From assembly GCF_000954115.1 (NCBI RefSeq), contig NZ_CP010797.1, forward strand, positions 3,410,001 to 3,474,000: DNA of 64,000 nt, read 5' to 3'. Position 1 is the first letter of the stretch, and the number at the start of each line of letters is the position of its first letter. This document shows, piece after piece, positions 26,403 to 35,595 of this stretch. The stretch is from Rhodococcus sp. B7740. GTDB lineage: Bacteria > Actinomycetota > Actinomycetes > Mycobacteriales > Mycobacteriaceae. A program made the position numbers and the translations under genes. The notes under the pieces were generated by a model, which was given only the letters and a program-made list of their open reading frames with translations, made no database searches and had not been told where the DNA came from.

Positions 26403-27158
26403 TCACACCTGCTTCGAGCCCATAGCCCGGATCCCGACGGCAAGTCCGACCACCGCAGTGGCCGCGGCCGCGACGACACCTGCCGGCACCGTCGAACTCG
26501 CGAAGTCGCCGGCGAACAGAGCACGTTCGGCGTCCACGAGATATCCGAGAGGGTTGATGTCGACCAGGAACTGCATCCACCCCGGTGCGGCCGTCAGCGG
26601 CAGCATCGTGCCCGACAGTATGAGCAGTGGGAACATCAGTGTCTGCTGGATGGACCAGAACACCCAATCCTGTCCGCGCACAGCCAGAGCCAATGCATAG
26701 GACAGAGCGCCGAGTCCGACGCCGAACACACCGAGCAGCACGATTCCGACGGCGGCACCGATCGGATTCACGGACAGGCCGAGCGGCAATGCCACCAGAA
26801 CGATCAGCACGGCCTGAGCGGCCAGCGGCACCATTTCCTTGAACGCGCGCCCGACCAGCAGCGCCGATCGCGGCAACGGTGTCACCAACATTCGTTCGTG
26901 AGACCCCTGCTGCAATTCGGCCAACAGATTCGAGCCCGTCATGGACGTTCCGAAGATGGTGATCATCGCAAGCACACCGGGAACGAACCAGTCCCACACA
27001 CTTCCGGCCCCGAGACCGGGAACATCGGTGAGCAGCGGGCCGAACAATGCCAGGAGAATCAGCGGTTGGACGAGACTGAAGATGACGGTGAACGGATCGC
27101 GAACCATCGGCCGCAGTTCGCGGCCCATCACCAACGTGCTTCCGGAGAGTACGTTCAT
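26403..27158 (-). CDS. ABC-2 type transporter permease (DrrB-like)
   Basis: 251 residues with six hydrophobic helices and an ABC-2 signature (GSNLLAELQQGSHERMLVTPLPRSALLVGRAFKEM). The start RELRPMVRDPFTVIFSLVQPLILLALFGP is typical of daunorubicin-type permeases. It works with the ATPase upstream, overlapping it by four bases, to export lipids or drugs. The cargo is unknown. Its neighbourhood includes two acyltransferases, so lipid export is plausible but not shown. Confidence 0.88.
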   Translation of the reverse strand: MNVLSGSTLVMGRELRPMVRDPFTVIFSLVQPLILLALFGPLLTDVPGLGAGSVWDWFVPGVLAMITIFGTSMTGSNLLAELQQGSHERMLVTPLPRSALLVGRAFKEMVPLAAQAVLIVLVALPLGLSVNPIGAAVGIVLLGVFGVGLGALSYALALAVRGQDWVFWSIQQTLMFPLLILSGTMLPLTAAPGWMQFLVDINPLGYLVDAERALFAGDFASSTVPAGVVAAAATAVVGLAVGIRAMGSKQV

Positions 27159-28150
27159 CGGAGTTCTCCTGCCGTGCCGGCGCTTTCGAGTGAAGGCGTG
27201 GCCGCCGCAGCGCTCTCGCGAAGGCTGCGCCCGGTGAGACCGAGGAACACGTCGTCGAGGGTCGGCCGCGTCATGTCGGCGGTCATTACTTCGATACCGT
27301 GGGATTGACTCAGACGCACTATCTGCGGCAGAACCACCTCGGCGCGCTCGACTCGGATATTCAACCGCGAACCCGCAACCGTCACGTCTCTGACTCCGGC
27401 CACACCGCCGATCAACGCAGCCAGCGCCGACGCGTCGGACACGGTGAGGACCACCAGATCGCCTGCCAGTTCGGACTTGAGCGCCGTGGCGGTGTCATCG
27501 GCGATGACGGTGCCGCGGTCGACGACGATCACCCGCTCGGCCATGGAATCGGCCTCGTCGAGATAGTGCGTGGTGAGTACGATGGTGGTACCCATCTCGC
27601 GTCTGAGCCGGAGAATGTGGTCCCACAGGTTCGCTCGGCTCTGCGGATCCATTCCGGTGGTCGGCTCGTCGAGGAACAACAGGGGCGGTCGATGCACCAG
27701 CCCCAGCGCGATGTCGAGCCGGCGACGCTGCCCGCCGGAAAGGGTCGAGACCGTACGGGCAGCGAGCTCGCCGAGCTCGAGCGCCTCGATCAATTCGTCT
27801 GCGCGACTGCGTGATCGGGGACGTGACATGCCGTAGCACAGGCCCTGCACGACGAGCTCGTCGCGGACGCGTTGATTGTGGCCCGCGCCGTTGCCCTGCC
27901 CCACGTAGCCGAGGCTGCGCCGGACGCGATCTCGATCCTTCGTCACGTCGAATCCGGCGATTCGCGCCGAGCCCGAAGTCGGTGACAACAGGGTGGTCAG
28001 CATGCGCAGCGTGGTCGACTTGCCGGCCCCGTTGGGTCCGAGCAGCGCCACCAGTTCTCCCTCACCGATCGCCAGATCGATGCCGCGCACCGCCTCCACG
28101 GTCTTCTTGCCTTGCCGGAAAGTCTTGGTCAGTCCCGATGTTTCGATCAT
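27155..28150 (-). CDS. ABC transporter ATP-binding protein (DrrA-like, daunorubicin resistance family)
   Basis: 331 residues. Walker A is [15 protein letters not shown] (about 37-51), the signature is LSGGQRRRLDIALGLVHRP and Walker B is LLFLDEPTTGMDPQSR. The C-terminus has the DrrA-type extension ending in VFLGLTGRSLRE, which in DrrA couples to the permease. A preceding helix GYVGQGNGAGHNQRVRDELV fits the same family. It is the first gene of the pair, and its stop overlaps the permease start (ATGA). Confidence 0.92.
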   Translation of the reverse strand: MIETSGLTKTFRQGKKTVEAVRGIDLAIGEGELVALLGPNGAGKSTTLRMLTTLLSPTSGSARIAGFDVTKDRDRVRRSLGYVGQGNGAGHNQRVRDELVVQGLCYGMSRPRSRSRADELIEALELGELAARTVSTLSGGQRRRLDIALGLVHRPPLLFLDEPTTGMDPQSRANLWDHILRLRREMGTTIVLTTHYLDEADSMAERVIVVDRGTVIADDTATALKSELAGDLVVLTVSDASALAALIGGVAGVRDVTVAGSRLNIRVERAEVVLPQIVRLSQSHGIEVMTADMTRPTLDDVFLGLTGRSLRESAAAATPSLESAGTAGELR

Positions 28151-28246
28151 GTGTGACGCCCCTCGTCGTAGCGGTGAATCCCTACGACGGAGACGCTAGA
28201 AACGATCGCGGTCAGGTTCGGTCCGTGTTGCCGGGCCGACGAGAAA

Positions 28247-29224
28247 TCAACCGAATACGGGAAACTTTCGCTTGCTGGCGAGGGCGTCCATCCCGGACTG
28301 GATGCTCGCACGTACCTCGTCGTACTTGGCGTCGACGTACGCCTCGTCCTCGCACCGAGCCGGATCGTGGTCCAGTTCCACCGGCGGCATGAAACGCGTA
28401 CGAATCTTCGCGGGCAACGGAATCTGCGGCAACGCGGCGGGCGCGATGATCCACGGAAGAGAGATCGCGATCGGGAACACCTTCAACCGTGCGATCTTGT
28501 CCAGCTTGAGCACCTTCGCCAGCTTGTCACCGCGGATCAGCACCGGCATCGCGTCGGCCCCACCCACGGTCGCCACCGGCACGATGGGTACACCCGTCCG
28601 GATGGCGAGCTTGATGAAGCCGGTTCGGCCGCCCAGCGTCGCCTCGTCTCGCTTGCTCCAGGGCCGCAACGAATCGACCTCACCACCCGGCCACACGATG
28701 ACGTCCCGGCCCTCGGCCAACGCCGTCGACATCGAGTCCGGTGCCGCGGGCAGCACGCCCATGGATCGAAAGACTTTGCCGATCAACGGGAACGCCATCA
28801 GTGCATCGTGCGCAGTGCCGTGCAGAATCCGCTTCTCGCCGAAGTGTCGCCACCATTGCGCGCCGACCGTCCACGCGTCCCACACGAACGGCGCACCCGA
28901 GTGCACCCCCACGACCAGCACCGGCGGCTCGGGGATGGTCTCCCAACCGTCGATCTCCATTCGGAAGTACCGATCCATCACCCCGTTCCACAGCCGCTGC
29001 TGACGGTCCATCGCGACGGTGTTCTGGTCGTCGAGGTCCCAGCCGCCTGCACGTTCGGCAACAACGGCTCCGAGACCACCGGACGAGTTCGCCCGTCGCT
29101 CCTTCATCTTCATCCGCGCAGCGGCGGCGTACCGCTGCGCTTGCTCGCGCAACTGCTCCTTCGTCGGCTCCCCCGTCGAATCTCCGGCGCCGTCCCCACC
29201 CGTTACGTGATCCCCATCACTCAT
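28247..29224 (-). CDS. Lysophospholipid acyltransferase family protein (LPLAT-like)
   Basis: 325 residues. It has a charged N-terminal region (about 1-65, KEQLREQAQRYAAAARMKMKERR) and then an acyltransferase-like domain with VVGVHSGAPFVWDAW and VIVWPGGEVDSLRPWSKRD. The second is the FPEGT equivalent with WPGGE instead. His is followed by Asp at an unusual spacing (H-x7-D), so activity should be treated as likely but unproved. It is divergent from the GntP gene (117-bp gap). The ATG at 29224 was chosen because earlier in-frame codons read into the divergent promoter region. Confidence 0.75.
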   Translation of the reverse strand: MSDGDHVTGGDGAGDSTGEPTKEQLREQAQRYAAAARMKMKERRANSSGGLGAVVAERAGGWDLDDQNTVAMDRQQRLWNGVMDRYFRMEIDGWETIPEPPVLVVGVHSGAPFVWDAWTVGAQWWRHFGEKRILHGTAHDALMAFPLIGKVFRSMGVLPAAPDSMSTALAEGRDVIVWPGGEVDSLRPWSKRDEATLGGRTGFIKLAIRTGVPIVPVATVGGADAMPVLIRGDKLAKVLKLDKIARLKVFPIAISLPWIIAPAALPQIPLPAKIRTRFMPPVELDHDPARCEDEAYVDAKYDEVRASIQSGMDALASKRKFPVFG

Positions 29225-29341
29225 ACTCGCACCGTACTCCACAGCACCCGAGTCGACCGACGACCGGAGCTCGTAACCCCACGCGGCTTGCAGACTGTCC
29301 GATATGGTCGAAATTCGAGCCGAACGAACGAGGTAACCCCC

Positions 29342-30745
29342 ATGGATCCGATCGAACCGGCATACGGAACGACTGTCTTGCTGCTGATCGCAGCCGCAGC
29401 TGTAGCAATCTTGCTGTTCCTCATCATGAAGGTGAAGCTGCACGCCTTCGTCTCACTCGTCCTGGTCAGCGCGGTCACCGCTGTCGCGGCGGGAATTCCG
29501 CTGGCGGACGTGCCGTCGGCCCTGCTCTCGGGCTTCAGTTCCACACTCGGATCTGTTGCCCTACTCGTCGCCTTGGGTGTGATGGTCGGCAGACTGCTCG
29601 AAATCACCGGTGGCGCACAGGTATTGGCGGATACCCTGATCAACCGATTCGGGGCCAAGCGCGCACCGCTCGCCCTCGGTGTCGCCGCACTGATCTTCGG
29701 CTTCCCCATCTTCTTCGACGCCGGCCTGGTCGTCTTCCTGCCGATCATCTTCACCGTCGCCAGACGGTTCGGCGGATCCGTGCTGCTGTACGCCCTCCCG
29801 ACGGCAGGCGCTTTCGCCGCGATGCACGCCATCGTTCCCCCACACCCCGGTCCCGTCGCAGCCACCGAACTTCTCGGCGGCGACATCGGATCGGTGCTGC
29901 TGGTCGGCGTCCCCGTCGCCGTCGTCTCCTGGTTCGTCGGCTCCTACCTCGTCGGCACGCAGCTCGGCAAGCGGTTCCACACCCTGCCCGCCGACCTCTT
30001 CTCCGACGGCGCAGCCGACACCGAGGAACACGACAAGGAAATGGCCGGCCTCCGAGACCCCGCGCCGAAGTTCGGTGCGGTGCTGTTCATCCTGCTGACG
30101 CCGCTCGTGCTGATCTCGCTCAACACGGTCGTGAACACGTTGACCACCTCGGGTGTGCTGACCGGGGACGAGACCTGGGCGGCGGCGCTGACGCTCATCG
30201 GTCAGACCCCGATAGCGCTGCTCATCACCCTGCTGCTGGCCCTGTTCATCCTCGCGCCGGGACGCTTCCCCGTAGCCGACGGTGCCAAGTACATGGACCA
30301 GGCTCTCGGACCCATCTGCTCGATCATCCTGATCACCGGTGCCGGCGGCATGTTCGGTGGAGTACTGCGCGCCAGTGGCATCGGGCAATCCCTCACCGCC
30401 TCGTTGTCCGACATCGGGTTGCCGATTCTGCTGCAGGCCTTCCTGATCGCCACCGCACTACGCGTCGCGCAGGGTTCGGCGACCGTGGCATTGACCACCA
30501 CAGCCGGGCTGATCTCGGTGCAGGTGGCCGAGCTGGATCTGAGCAACTTCAAGATCGCACTGTTGGTGTTCGCACTGGCCGCCGGAGCGACCGTCCTCTC
30601 TCACGTCAACGATTCCGGCTTCTGGCTCGTCAGCCGCTTCTTCGGCATGGACGAGAAGACGACCCTCAAGACCTGGACCGTCATGGAAACCACGCTCGGA
30701 TTGGCGATCTTCGCACTCGCGTCGCTGCTGTGGGTGGTGTTCTAG
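29342..30745 (+). CDS. GntP family permease (gluconate:H+ symporter-like)
   Basis: 467 residues with about 12-14 hydrophobic segments. GntP signatures are LVALGVMVGRLLEITGGAQVLADTLINRFG and IFGFPIFFDAGLVVFLPIIFTVARRFGG, then HAIVPPHPGPVAATELLG. The C-terminus has VLSHVNDSGFWLVSRFFGMDEKTTLKTW, the family's conserved last loop. It imports gluconate or related sugar acids. The ATG at 29342 has GAGGTAA upstream. No gluconokinase gene lies in the window. Confidence 0.92.
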   Translation: MDPIEPAYGTTVLLLIAAAAVAILLFLIMKVKLHAFVSLVLVSAVTAVAAGIPLADVPSALLSGFSSTLGSVALLVALGVMVGRLLEITGGAQVLADTLINRFGAKRAPLALGVAALIFGFPIFFDAGLVVFLPIIFTVARRFGGSVLLYALPTAGAFAAMHAIVPPHPGPVAATELLGGDIGSVLLVGVPVAVVSWFVGSYLVGTQLGKRFHTLPADLFSDGAADTEEHDKEMAGLRDPAPKFGAVLFILLTPLVLISLNTVVNTLTTSGVLTGDETWAAALTLIGQTPIALLITLLLALFILAPGRFPVADGAKYMDQALGPICSIILITGAGGMFGGVLRASGIGQSLTASLSDIGLPILLQAFLIATALRVAQGSATVALTTTAGLISVQVAELDLSNFKIALLVFALAAGATVLSHVNDSGFWLVSRFFGMDEKTTLKTWTVMETTLGLAIFALASLLWVVF

Positions 30746-30803
30746 CGGGGCGAGACGTGACCCGATGATCGACACTCGGCTCACTCATCGGTGGCGCACT
30801 CCG

Positions 30804-31406
30804 TCACTGTCGATCGCGCTTGGGTTGCCAACGAGCTGCGCGCTCGCCGATCGATGCGAGCCGAGCAGTCTCGTGCACTCGAGCGGCACGGGTCTCCGGC
30901 CGCTTGGCTGTGGCGATCCACTCCAGAATGCCGCGACGCGCGGACGGAGGGAATCGGTTCCAATTGTTCTCCGCGTCAACGTATTCGGAGAATGCAGCCG
31001 CAAGGTCGTCGGGAACGATCAGATCCTCGACTTCGTCGAGTACGGTCCACGATCCGTTGGCCACGGCAGCCTCGACGGCGCGCTCCCCCGCCGGGAGCAT
31101 CAGACCTGCTTCACGGAGGGCTTCGACGCGAATCTTGTTCGGACGGGACCACGCGCTCGCGGGTTTCCGGGGCGAGAAATACAACATGGTTCGCTGGTCG
31201 TCGAGCTTGCGGGGTCGACTGTCGACCCACCCCACCGCAAGGGCTTCCGACACGGCGTCGTCGTAGCTGATCGCCGGCTTTCCGGTGGCCTTCTTCCACG
31301 ACACCAGCCACGCAGATTGCACCGTCGCGTGATGTTCGGTCAGCCATGTCCGCCACTGCGCACGTGTCTCGGCATGCACTCTCGGTGCGTCGTCCATGAC
31401 GGCCAT
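30804..31406 (-). CDS. YdeI/OmpD-associated family protein
   Basis: 200 residues. It reads as the YdeI-like bacteriocin-protection family: WLTEHHATVQSAWLVSWKKATGKPAISYDDAVSEALAVGWVDSRPRKLD near 15-65, then YFSPRKPASAWSRPNK and the OmdA-like tail FPPSARRGILEWIATAKRPETRAARV. Function in actinomycetes is unknown. I chose the ATG at 31406, which has AAGGGG five bases upstream; the first in-frame start is at 31424. It is divergent from a DUF1905 protein, a domain often fused to the same OmdA-type tail in other bacteria. Confidence 0.85.
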   Translation of the reverse strand: MAVMDDAPRVHAETRAQWRTWLTEHHATVQSAWLVSWKKATGKPAISYDDAVSEALAVGWVDSRPRKLDDQRTMLYFSPRKPASAWSRPNKIRVEALREAGLMLPAGERAVEAAVANGSWTVLDEVEDLIVPDDLAAAFSEYVDAENNWNRFPPSARRGILEWIATAKRPETRAARVHETARLASIGERAARWQPKRDRQ

Positions 31407-31525
31407 GCGTACCCCTTCCCTCACTGTCTTGAAGGTCCGTCATCGGCTCGAAGACTTTGCACTCGATTATGCTGCGATCGTGGGCGACATTCCCTTCGGT
31501 GTCGTGTCGACGGCGCGAGGCATCG

Positions 31526-31966
31526 GTGAGTGACCGCATCCGGTTCGACGGAGTGCTCGAGCCGATGACGTGGGGTAAGAACACGTACACCATCATTCGT
31601 GTACCGACTCGTTTGGTCGAGGCGGCGGAACGGTGGCCGACTCGCCGGATCGACGGTTCGATCGAGGGCTCGAGTCTCAATCTCGGTCTCAACAAGGCAG
31701 ATTCGAATGTGATGCCCGGGTCCTTCGTCTACATCGGTGTAGGTCTTCAACGCCGGTTGGGCATTCGCCCCGGTGATCTGGTCTCGTGCGAGTTCGAGCC
31801 GGCCGACCCCGATCTGGTGCCGGTTCCGAAGGACGTCGCGGAAGCGATGGAGGCGGCACACTGCACATCCGCGTGGGAGCGGAAGCGGCCGAGCGAGCGA
31901 CGTCAGTTGTTGATGCCGATCGACAACGCGGCGCGCGAGCAGACCCGAGCGGCCCGAGTCGCGTGA
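31526..31966 (+). CDS. DUF1905 domain-containing protein
   Basis: 146 residues. The beta-rich DUF1905 core starts at RIRFDGVLEPMTWGKNTYTIIRVP and includes RRIDGSIEGSSLNLGLNKAD and GSFVYIGVGLQRRLGIRPGDLV. The C-terminus (AMEAAHCTSAWERKRPSERRQLL) begins like a YdeI-type tail but is cut short. The GTG at 31526 gives the usual domain start, but only a weak purine stretch precedes it, and an earlier ATG at 31457 is possible. It is divergent from the YdeI-like gene with a 119-bp gap. The following 180 bp hold nothing I can identify. Confidence 0.78.
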   Translation: MSDRIRFDGVLEPMTWGKNTYTIIRVPTRLVEAAERWPTRRIDGSIEGSSLNLGLNKADSNVMPGSFVYIGVGLQRRLGIRPGDLVSCEFEPADPDLVPVPKDVAEAMEAAHCTSAWERKRPSERRQLLMPIDNAAREQTRAARVA

Positions 31967-32146
31967 CTTGTGAAGCTGCTGACCGACAGTTCGTAGACGG
32001 GTCCCAGCTGTGGATTAGGGTCCACCGCAGTCGTTACAGCAGGCGGATGGTCGAGCACGTGCGACCGCCGTTTCGTGCCGATTGCGGACCCTGACCGTCG
32101 TACACAGGTGCGGAGGACGCGCAAGCAAATGCCCGTGCTGTTCAGT

Positions 32147-33109
32147 TCACTCGTCGGCCTCGAGCACGCATCCCCCTGGCGGAAGCTCGAGGACGATGAC
32201 GTCGTGTCCCTCTCCGGTGACGATTGCTGTGAAGACCGTTTCCGCTCCATCCATCCACACCCACCAATTCATGTTCGCACCCCGCAGGCGCGGCACCTGA
32301 CGATAGACCGCTCGGGCGTCCTCGACCACGGCACTCGGGTGCAGCCTCCGAGCGGTATCGATGACGGTGCGGCGCACGTAGTCCAGATCGATCAGATCGT
32401 CGTCGCCCGACAGCTGGGATGGCCGAAAATCGATGAGCGGGAATGGTACTCGAACGACGGGAAGAGTAGTGGCGTAGGCCATCGACCCCTCCGAGAACGC
32501 GGGGTCGCCCCATTCGAGCACGCCGTCCACGAACGAGGGCGTCACGTCGTCGTAGATCGCCGATCCCGTCTCGACGCTGCGGTGCAACGCTGCAATGAAT
32601 TCGGCCAACGAGTCGAACCATGGCGCACCCTGGTCAGCGGAGTCGTATGAGAAGCTGCGAATACAACCTCGCCGGGCACCCGGGCGTGTGTCGATGTAAA
32701 GTGTTCCGCCCGAACCGTCTTCGGCGAACGGAACATACGCCGGGACGAACATCTCCGCCGTCTCACCTGCCTCCTGGGCAAGGACTTCGGCCGGCCAGTC
32801 CTCACCCAGATCGTCGATCGGATGCGGATTTTCGAGACTGAACCTGTGCCGATCCACCGCTCGGTCGAGCGAGTACAGAGTGAAGTCCGGCAATACGGAT
32901 CCGGCCGGCACATACTCCTCGCCGTAGGTTTCGTGCTGCCCGTCGTGCAACCCGTAGAACTCGCGCAACTCCTCCGTCCACGGCGTCGTCGCGCGTTCAG
33001 CGGCCTCGCGCTCACTCACAGACCTTGGCGGCCGAATCGACGCAGCGGTGATCGGCGCGCGTTCACGAAGCGTCGCCATGTACGCCGTCCATATGTCGGT
33101 GAGGTTCAC
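32147..33109 (-). CDS. SMI1/KNR4 (SUKH) family protein
   Basis: 320 residues. Residues 1-165 carry a SUKH-like domain (RATTPWTEELREFYGLHDGQ near 40-60, then AYVPFAEDGSGGTLYIDTRPGARRG near 118-145 and APWFDSLAEFIAALHRSVE). The C-terminal half (about 180-320) is unassigned but acidic and ends ETVFTAIVTGEGHDVIVLELP. SUKH domains are widely used as immunity proteins against polymorphic toxins, but no toxin is adjacent, so a solitary regulatory or immunity role is only a possibility. It lies 20 bp downstream of the M50-like gene's stop on the same strand. Confidence 0.72.
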   Translation of the reverse strand: MNLTDIWTAYMATLRERAPITAASIRPPRSVSEREAAERATTPWTEELREFYGLHDGQHETYGEEYVPAGSVLPDFTLYSLDRAVDRHRFSLENPHPIDDLGEDWPAEVLAQEAGETAEMFVPAYVPFAEDGSGGTLYIDTRPGARRGCIRSFSYDSADQGAPWFDSLAEFIAALHRSVETGSAIYDDVTPSFVDGVLEWGDPAFSEGSMAYATTLPVVRVPFPLIDFRPSQLSGDDDLIDLDYVRRTVIDTARRLHPSAVVEDARAVYRQVPRLRGANMNWWVWMDGAETVFTAIVTGEGHDVIVLELPPGGCVLEADE

Positions 33110-33129
33110 GACTCGAACCTAGACGAGCA

Positions 33130-33840
33130 TCACTGCACCGGCATCAGAATTCGCCACGCGCCCAATGCCAATGAGCCGACGGTGACGAGCAGGAACAGCC
33201 CGACCCACACGATGCCGGGCAGGAAGGTCAGTCGGGCCAGCTGATCGGCGTCGGAGTCCCGAGCCCGTCCTGCGCTGCGCGATTTCTGCAGTTCGAGCAC
33301 GGGACGCGGACCGGCGATCAGCAGGAAGAACGTGATGAAGTACGCCGCGGCGACCTGTTGCTCTCCGGTGCCCCACCAGGACACGACGAACAGGGCGGCC
33401 CCGACGGTGACCAGGGAGAGCAATCCGTAGATGTTGCGAATCATCAACAGCATCAACGCGATCGAGACGATACCGATCCACAGCACCGCGGACGCATGCT
33501 GAGTCCCGAGCACGAACGCGGCACCGAGACCGAGTAGCGACGGCCCCACGTAGCCCGCGAAGGTCATGGCGATGACGCCGAGCCCGGTGGGCTTGCCCTT
33601 CGAGATCGCGACGCCCGAGGTGTCCGAATGCAAGCGCAGGCCCATCAGCTGACGACCGGTGATCAGTGCGACGAACAGGTGCGCACCCTCGTGCGCGATG
33701 GTCACCACGTTGCGCGCGATCCGCCACGTCTGCGGCAACACGACGATGACGAGTGCAATCACAGCAGCAACTTGGACGATCCATACCGGCGGATCAGGAC
33801 TCACCGCGGAGATGCGGTCCCAGAATTCGTTCACACCCAA
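33130..33840 (-). CDS. M50 family metallopeptidase (M50B-like membrane protein)
   Basis: 236 residues with about six hydrophobic helices. The zinc motif HEGAH lies at 50-54 inside the second helix, as in intramembrane site-2-type proteases. A GYVGPSLLGLGAAFVL helix follows, with a downstream asparagine/proline region (RPVLELQKSRSAG) that is not the usual LDG motif, so the third ligand is not certain. Family members may cleave membrane-bound regulators. It lies 20 bp upstream of the SUKH gene and may be co-transcribed with it. A palindromic repeat follows its start on the upstream side. Confidence 0.8.
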   Translation of the reverse strand: MGVNEFWDRISAVSPDPPVWIVQVAAVIALVIVVLPQTWRIARNVVTIAHEGAHLFVALITGRQLMGLRLHSDTSGVAISKGKPTGLGVIAMTFAGYVGPSLLGLGAAFVLGTQHASAVLWIGIVSIALMLLMIRNIYGLLSLVTVGAALFVVSWWGTGEQQVAAAYFITFFLLIAGPRPVLELQKSRSAGRARDSDADQLARLTFLPGIVWVGLFLLVTVGSLALGAWRILMPVQ

Positions 33841-33843
33841 GTA

Positions 33844-33910
33844 TGCGGCTTCGCCGCAGTGACATGGTTATGTGCCGCTGAGGGCACATAACCGCACCAC
33901 TGCCGCAGGC
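33844..33910. repeat. Composite palindromic repeat, copy 2
   Basis: A short GCGGCTTCGCCGC hairpin (33845-33857) is followed by 21-nt arms at 33855-33875 and 33881-33901, complementary with four mismatches around the perfect core GGTTATGTGCC. Positions 33884-33910 match the reverse complement of 16241-16267 at 26 of 27 bases. It fills the 71-bp gap between the desaturase stop and the M50-like start. Confidence 0.78.
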
Positions 33911-33911
33911 A

Positions 33912-34868
33912 CTACGACGCGCGCGACTCGGCCTTCGCACGTTCGCGGGCGAAGGAGCGATCACGCATCTCCTCGAACTTGGTGGCCTGACGCTCGAGGT
34001 CTTCGAGGAACGCGGCGAGTTCCTCGCGCTTGTTCTCGCCGCGGCCGGTGAAGTCATTGCGCTCGAACACGCTCCACTTGCGCAGGACCGGCCAGACGAC
34101 GTCCTCGAGGTGCTGACGCAGGTCGTAGATGCCGTGCTTTGCCATCAACACACCGTTGCGGCGGAAGTTCGGCATACCGGCACCGGGCATGACGAAGTTC
34201 ATCACGATGTCCGAGACCGCCTGCAACGTCTGATCGGGCGAGATGTCCATCGCCGCGCCGGTGATGTTGCGGTAGAAGATCATGTGCAGGTTCTCGTCGG
34301 CGGCGATGCGCTGGAGCATGCGGTCGGCGATCGGATCGTCGCAGACCTTGCCGGTGTTGCGATGCGAGACGCGGGTGGCCAGCTCCTGGAACGTCACGTA
34401 GGCGACGGAGTGCAGCAGACCCACCCCTGCACCGGCAGGCGACGCATATCCGTTGGTCATGTGGATCATGCGGGCTTCTTCGAGGGCGACGGGATCGACG
34501 CCGCGGGTGACGACGAGGTAGTCGCGCATGACGATGCCGTGCCGGTTCTCCTCGGCGGTCCACCGGCCGACCCAGGTGCCCCAGGCACCGTCCTGGGAGA
34601 AGTTCTCGGCAATCTCCCGGTGGTAGGACGGCAGGTTGTCCTCGGTGAGGAGGTTGGTGATCATCGCGGCCTGTGCGACGTCGGAGAGCTTGGACTGCTC
34701 CGGGTCGTAGTCCTGGCCGCCGAGTGCGGCGAAGTTGCGACCTTCGTCCCACGGCACGTAATCGTGAGGGTGCCACTCCCGAGCCATGGACAGGTGACGG
34801 TTCACATTGTCCTCGGCAGTGGGCACCAGCTCTTGCAGAAGCTCGAGCTGTGTCAGATCCCTGGCCAT
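33912..34868 (-). CDS. Acyl-[acyl-carrier-protein] desaturase (DesA type)
   Basis: 318 residues. A soluble di-iron desaturase with ligand motifs EENRH (106-110) and DENLH (191-195) and a further Glu in TFQELATRVSHR (about 162). It inserts a double bond in ACP-bound fatty acids. Mycobacterial DesA1 and DesA2 are the closest remembered relatives (they act in mycolate or unsaturated-lipid synthesis). The ATG at 34868 has AGGAGG seven bases upstream; the ATG at 34874 is only one base from it, so the inner start is preferred. Confidence 0.9.
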   Translation of the reverse strand: MARDLTQLELLQELVPTAEDNVNRHLSMAREWHPHDYVPWDEGRNFAALGGQDYDPEQSKLSDVAQAAMITNLLTEDNLPSYHREIAENFSQDGAWGTWVGRWTAEENRHGIVMRDYLVVTRGVDPVALEEARMIHMTNGYASPAGAGVGLLHSVAYVTFQELATRVSHRNTGKVCDDPIADRMLQRIAADENLHMIFYRNITGAAMDISPDQTLQAVSDIVMNFVMPGAGMPNFRRNGVLMAKHGIYDLRQHLEDVVWPVLRKWSVFERNDFTGRGENKREELAAFLEDLERQATKFEEMRDRSFARERAKAESRAS

Positions 34869-34996
34869 CGACATGCCTCCTCGCGTTGACGTCGGCTCGC
34901 CAGCCTAGGGCGATCGATGCGTCGTGCGGGGTGCCTTGCCCGGATTCTGTTAGAGGTCGCAATCACCGGCGAGGCCGAGTGGTGCGATTTCACAGC

Positions 34997-35500
34997 TCAC
35001 CGAGTGGCGAGATTCGATACGGGGGTTGCGAGAGTCGGTGAACGGAACACCCAGCCACGAAGAGCGAGGAATCGGGCAGCTCCGAAGATGCCACTCACGG
35101 CGACCACGACCAGAACCTGTACGTACGTCGGTGCCGCCGGGAACAGGATGTGCATTGCGGCCAGTGAGGCGGTGCTCAGACCGAGCCCGATCAGGGCCAG
35201 TCCTCCGGCTTCCCACTGAGTCTGGAACCAACCGACTCGACCGGTCGCATGGAAGGTGTGACGGCGGTGCAGTTCGTTGGCCAGGACGGTACTTGCGGCC
35301 ACACCCGCGAGGTTGGCGGTGAACGATCCGAGGGAAGCGAGCGCGACGAACAACAGGGCGTACACACCGTTGCTCGACACCCCGACGATCACGAACCGCG
35401 TGAACTGAGCGAGCACCGACTCCCCGAGCATCCGCGACCTGATGCGGGGCGCACAGCCCGACGAACCGGACGCAGCTGGAGCTTTCAGGGAAATGCTCAC
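34997..35500 (-). CDS. GtrA family membrane protein
   Basis: 167 residues with four hydrophobic helices and the GtrA pattern FTRFVIVGVSSNGVYALLFVAL, then TVLANELHRRHTFHATGRVGWF. GtrA proteins assist translocation of polyprenyl-linked sugars in cell-surface glycosylation, for example flipping or accepting a decaprenyl-sugar. The GTG at 35500 has GGAG five bases before it. No glycosyltransferase is adjacent, so its partner may be elsewhere. Confidence 0.82.
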   Translation of the reverse strand: MSISLKAPAASGSSGCAPRIRSRMLGESVLAQFTRFVIVGVSSNGVYALLFVALASLGSFTANLAGVAASTVLANELHRRHTFHATGRVGWFQTQWEAGGLALIGLGLSTASLAAMHILFPAAPTYVQVLVVVAVSGIFGAARFLALRGWVFRSPTLATPVSNLATR

Positions 35501-35595
35501 GAGGACTCCAGTTGTAGAACCGGAAGCGTCGGTCGGCGCTTCGACTCGATACAACTCCGCGCACCGACGAATCGGTCTCGGGCGTGACGGAAGTC

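Noticed and set aside
25857..27308. A 483-codon open frame on the + strand
   Set aside because: It is antisense to the acyltransferase and DrrB-like genes and shows no recognisable domain.
28741..30768. A 675-codon open frame on the + strand
   Set aside because: It runs through the acyltransferase and GntP genes in another frame and gives Arg/His/Pro-rich sequence; the GntP reading is conserved and hydrophobic.
32147..33109. Immunity protein of a toxin system
   Set aside because: SUKH domains often serve that role, but no toxin, secretion tag or repeat of immunity genes is adjacent.
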